Assembly (NCBI GenBank): GCA_034044135.1 | Contig: CP139021.1 | Coordinates: 6,610,001 to 6,674,000 of the forward strand | DNA from: Flammeovirgaceae bacterium SG7u.111 | Lineage (GTDB): Bacteria > Bacteroidota > Bacteroidia > Cytophagales > Flammeovirgaceae | Direction: 5' to 3' | Length of the DNA: 64,000 nucleotides | In this document: one piece after another, positions 63,882 through 64,000 of the stretch | Position numbering within the stretch: the first letter of the stretch is position 1 | Layout: each line of letters opens with the position of its first letter | Notes under the pieces: model-generated | What the model was told of the DNA's origin: nothing | Database searches by the model: none | The model's input: only the letters and a program-made list of their open reading frames with translations | Made by a program: the position numbers and the translations under genes

Positions 63882-64000
63882 ATGTCTCATTTTAAAGACG
63901 CCTTCATCTCTTATGGAAGAGCGGAAAGTATTTCTTTCGCTGCCCGAATTTACAAGCAGCTCCGCATGGCGGGGATGGATGCTTGGTTCGATAAAGTAAA
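63882..64000 (+). CDS. TIR-domain protein (N-terminal 39 codons, cut by window end)
   Basis: From ATG 63882 the frame reads HFKDAFISYGRAESISFAAR and then LRMAGMDAWFDKVK. This is the start of a TIR domain (strand A DAFISYGR, helix A, then MDAWFDK of strand B). In Bacteroidota such openings often belong to large TIR-nSTAND-WD40 proteins or TIR NADase defence effectors. The catalytic Glu and the partner domains lie outside the window, so the role stays open. Confidence 0.7.
   Translation, partial: MSHFKDAFISYGRAESISFAARIYKQLRMAGMDAWFDKV

Overview
The window looks like a chromosomal segment from a member of the Bacteroidota, probably the Cytophagales side. Supporting signs are a type IX secretion C-terminal sorting domain (9447-10433), many small outer-membrane beta-barrel proteins and lipoproteins, a zapA-rny neighbourhood, DUF4136-type lipoproteins, and almost no Shine-Dalgarno sequences, with A-rich leaders and several TTG/GTG starts. 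This placement comes from gene content only; no 16S rRNA or tRNA gene is visible.

Layout. 0-20 kb is housekeeping and envelope genes: 5-oxoprolinase, a membrane-anchored spermidine-synthase-like protein, a GT-C glycosyltransferase, pheT, zapA, rny, beta-barrel and DUF4136 proteins, and an SGNH hydrolase. 20-34 kb is an accessory island. It opens with an AlbA_2-wHTH protein converging on a small HTH regulator. Behind these come an array with a strict 21-bp period (21060-21353) and a broken TPR gene. A tyrosine recombinase (21782-22639) then faces away from an ordered array of six gene cassettes, all on the + strand. Each junction is a long imperfect hairpin ending in AACGTTG, as in integron attC sites. 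Cassette products are a HARE-HTH protein, serine beta-lactamase-like hydrolases (one cassette is present twice), a PLDc_N/Coa1-like membrane protein and a Fic protein. Two of the hairpin sites are interrupted by about 800-nt group II introns with no ORF. An IS481-like element sits inside cassette 3 and an IS110 element closes the array.

34-43 kb holds zwf-pgl (oxidative pentose phosphate pathway), a large Tat-exported glycoside hydrolase, a split lipoprotein gene and a SASA esterase, interspersed with a repeated two-hairpin element. 43-48 kb is a methionine biosynthesis locus: a SAM-I riboswitch, a 36-codon leader peptide carrying seven Cys codons near its end, then metY, an OsmC-family gene, metX and a homoserine dehydrogenase. 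48-64 kb is again mostly core: TPR-Ppx/GppA-like protein, uvrA, MarR, L-2-hydroxyglutarate oxidase, recA, aspS, envelope proteins, a nucleotide-sugar epimerase, and the first 39 codons of a TIR-domain protein cut by the window end.

The most unusual items are the Bacteroidota integron-like cassette system built on a recombinase without the IntI-specific insertion, the ORF-less group II introns placed exactly in its recombination sites, the SAM riboswitch followed by a Cys-rich leader peptide, and the two-helical-turn repeat array. All assignments were made by reading the sequence; no database search or folding program was run.
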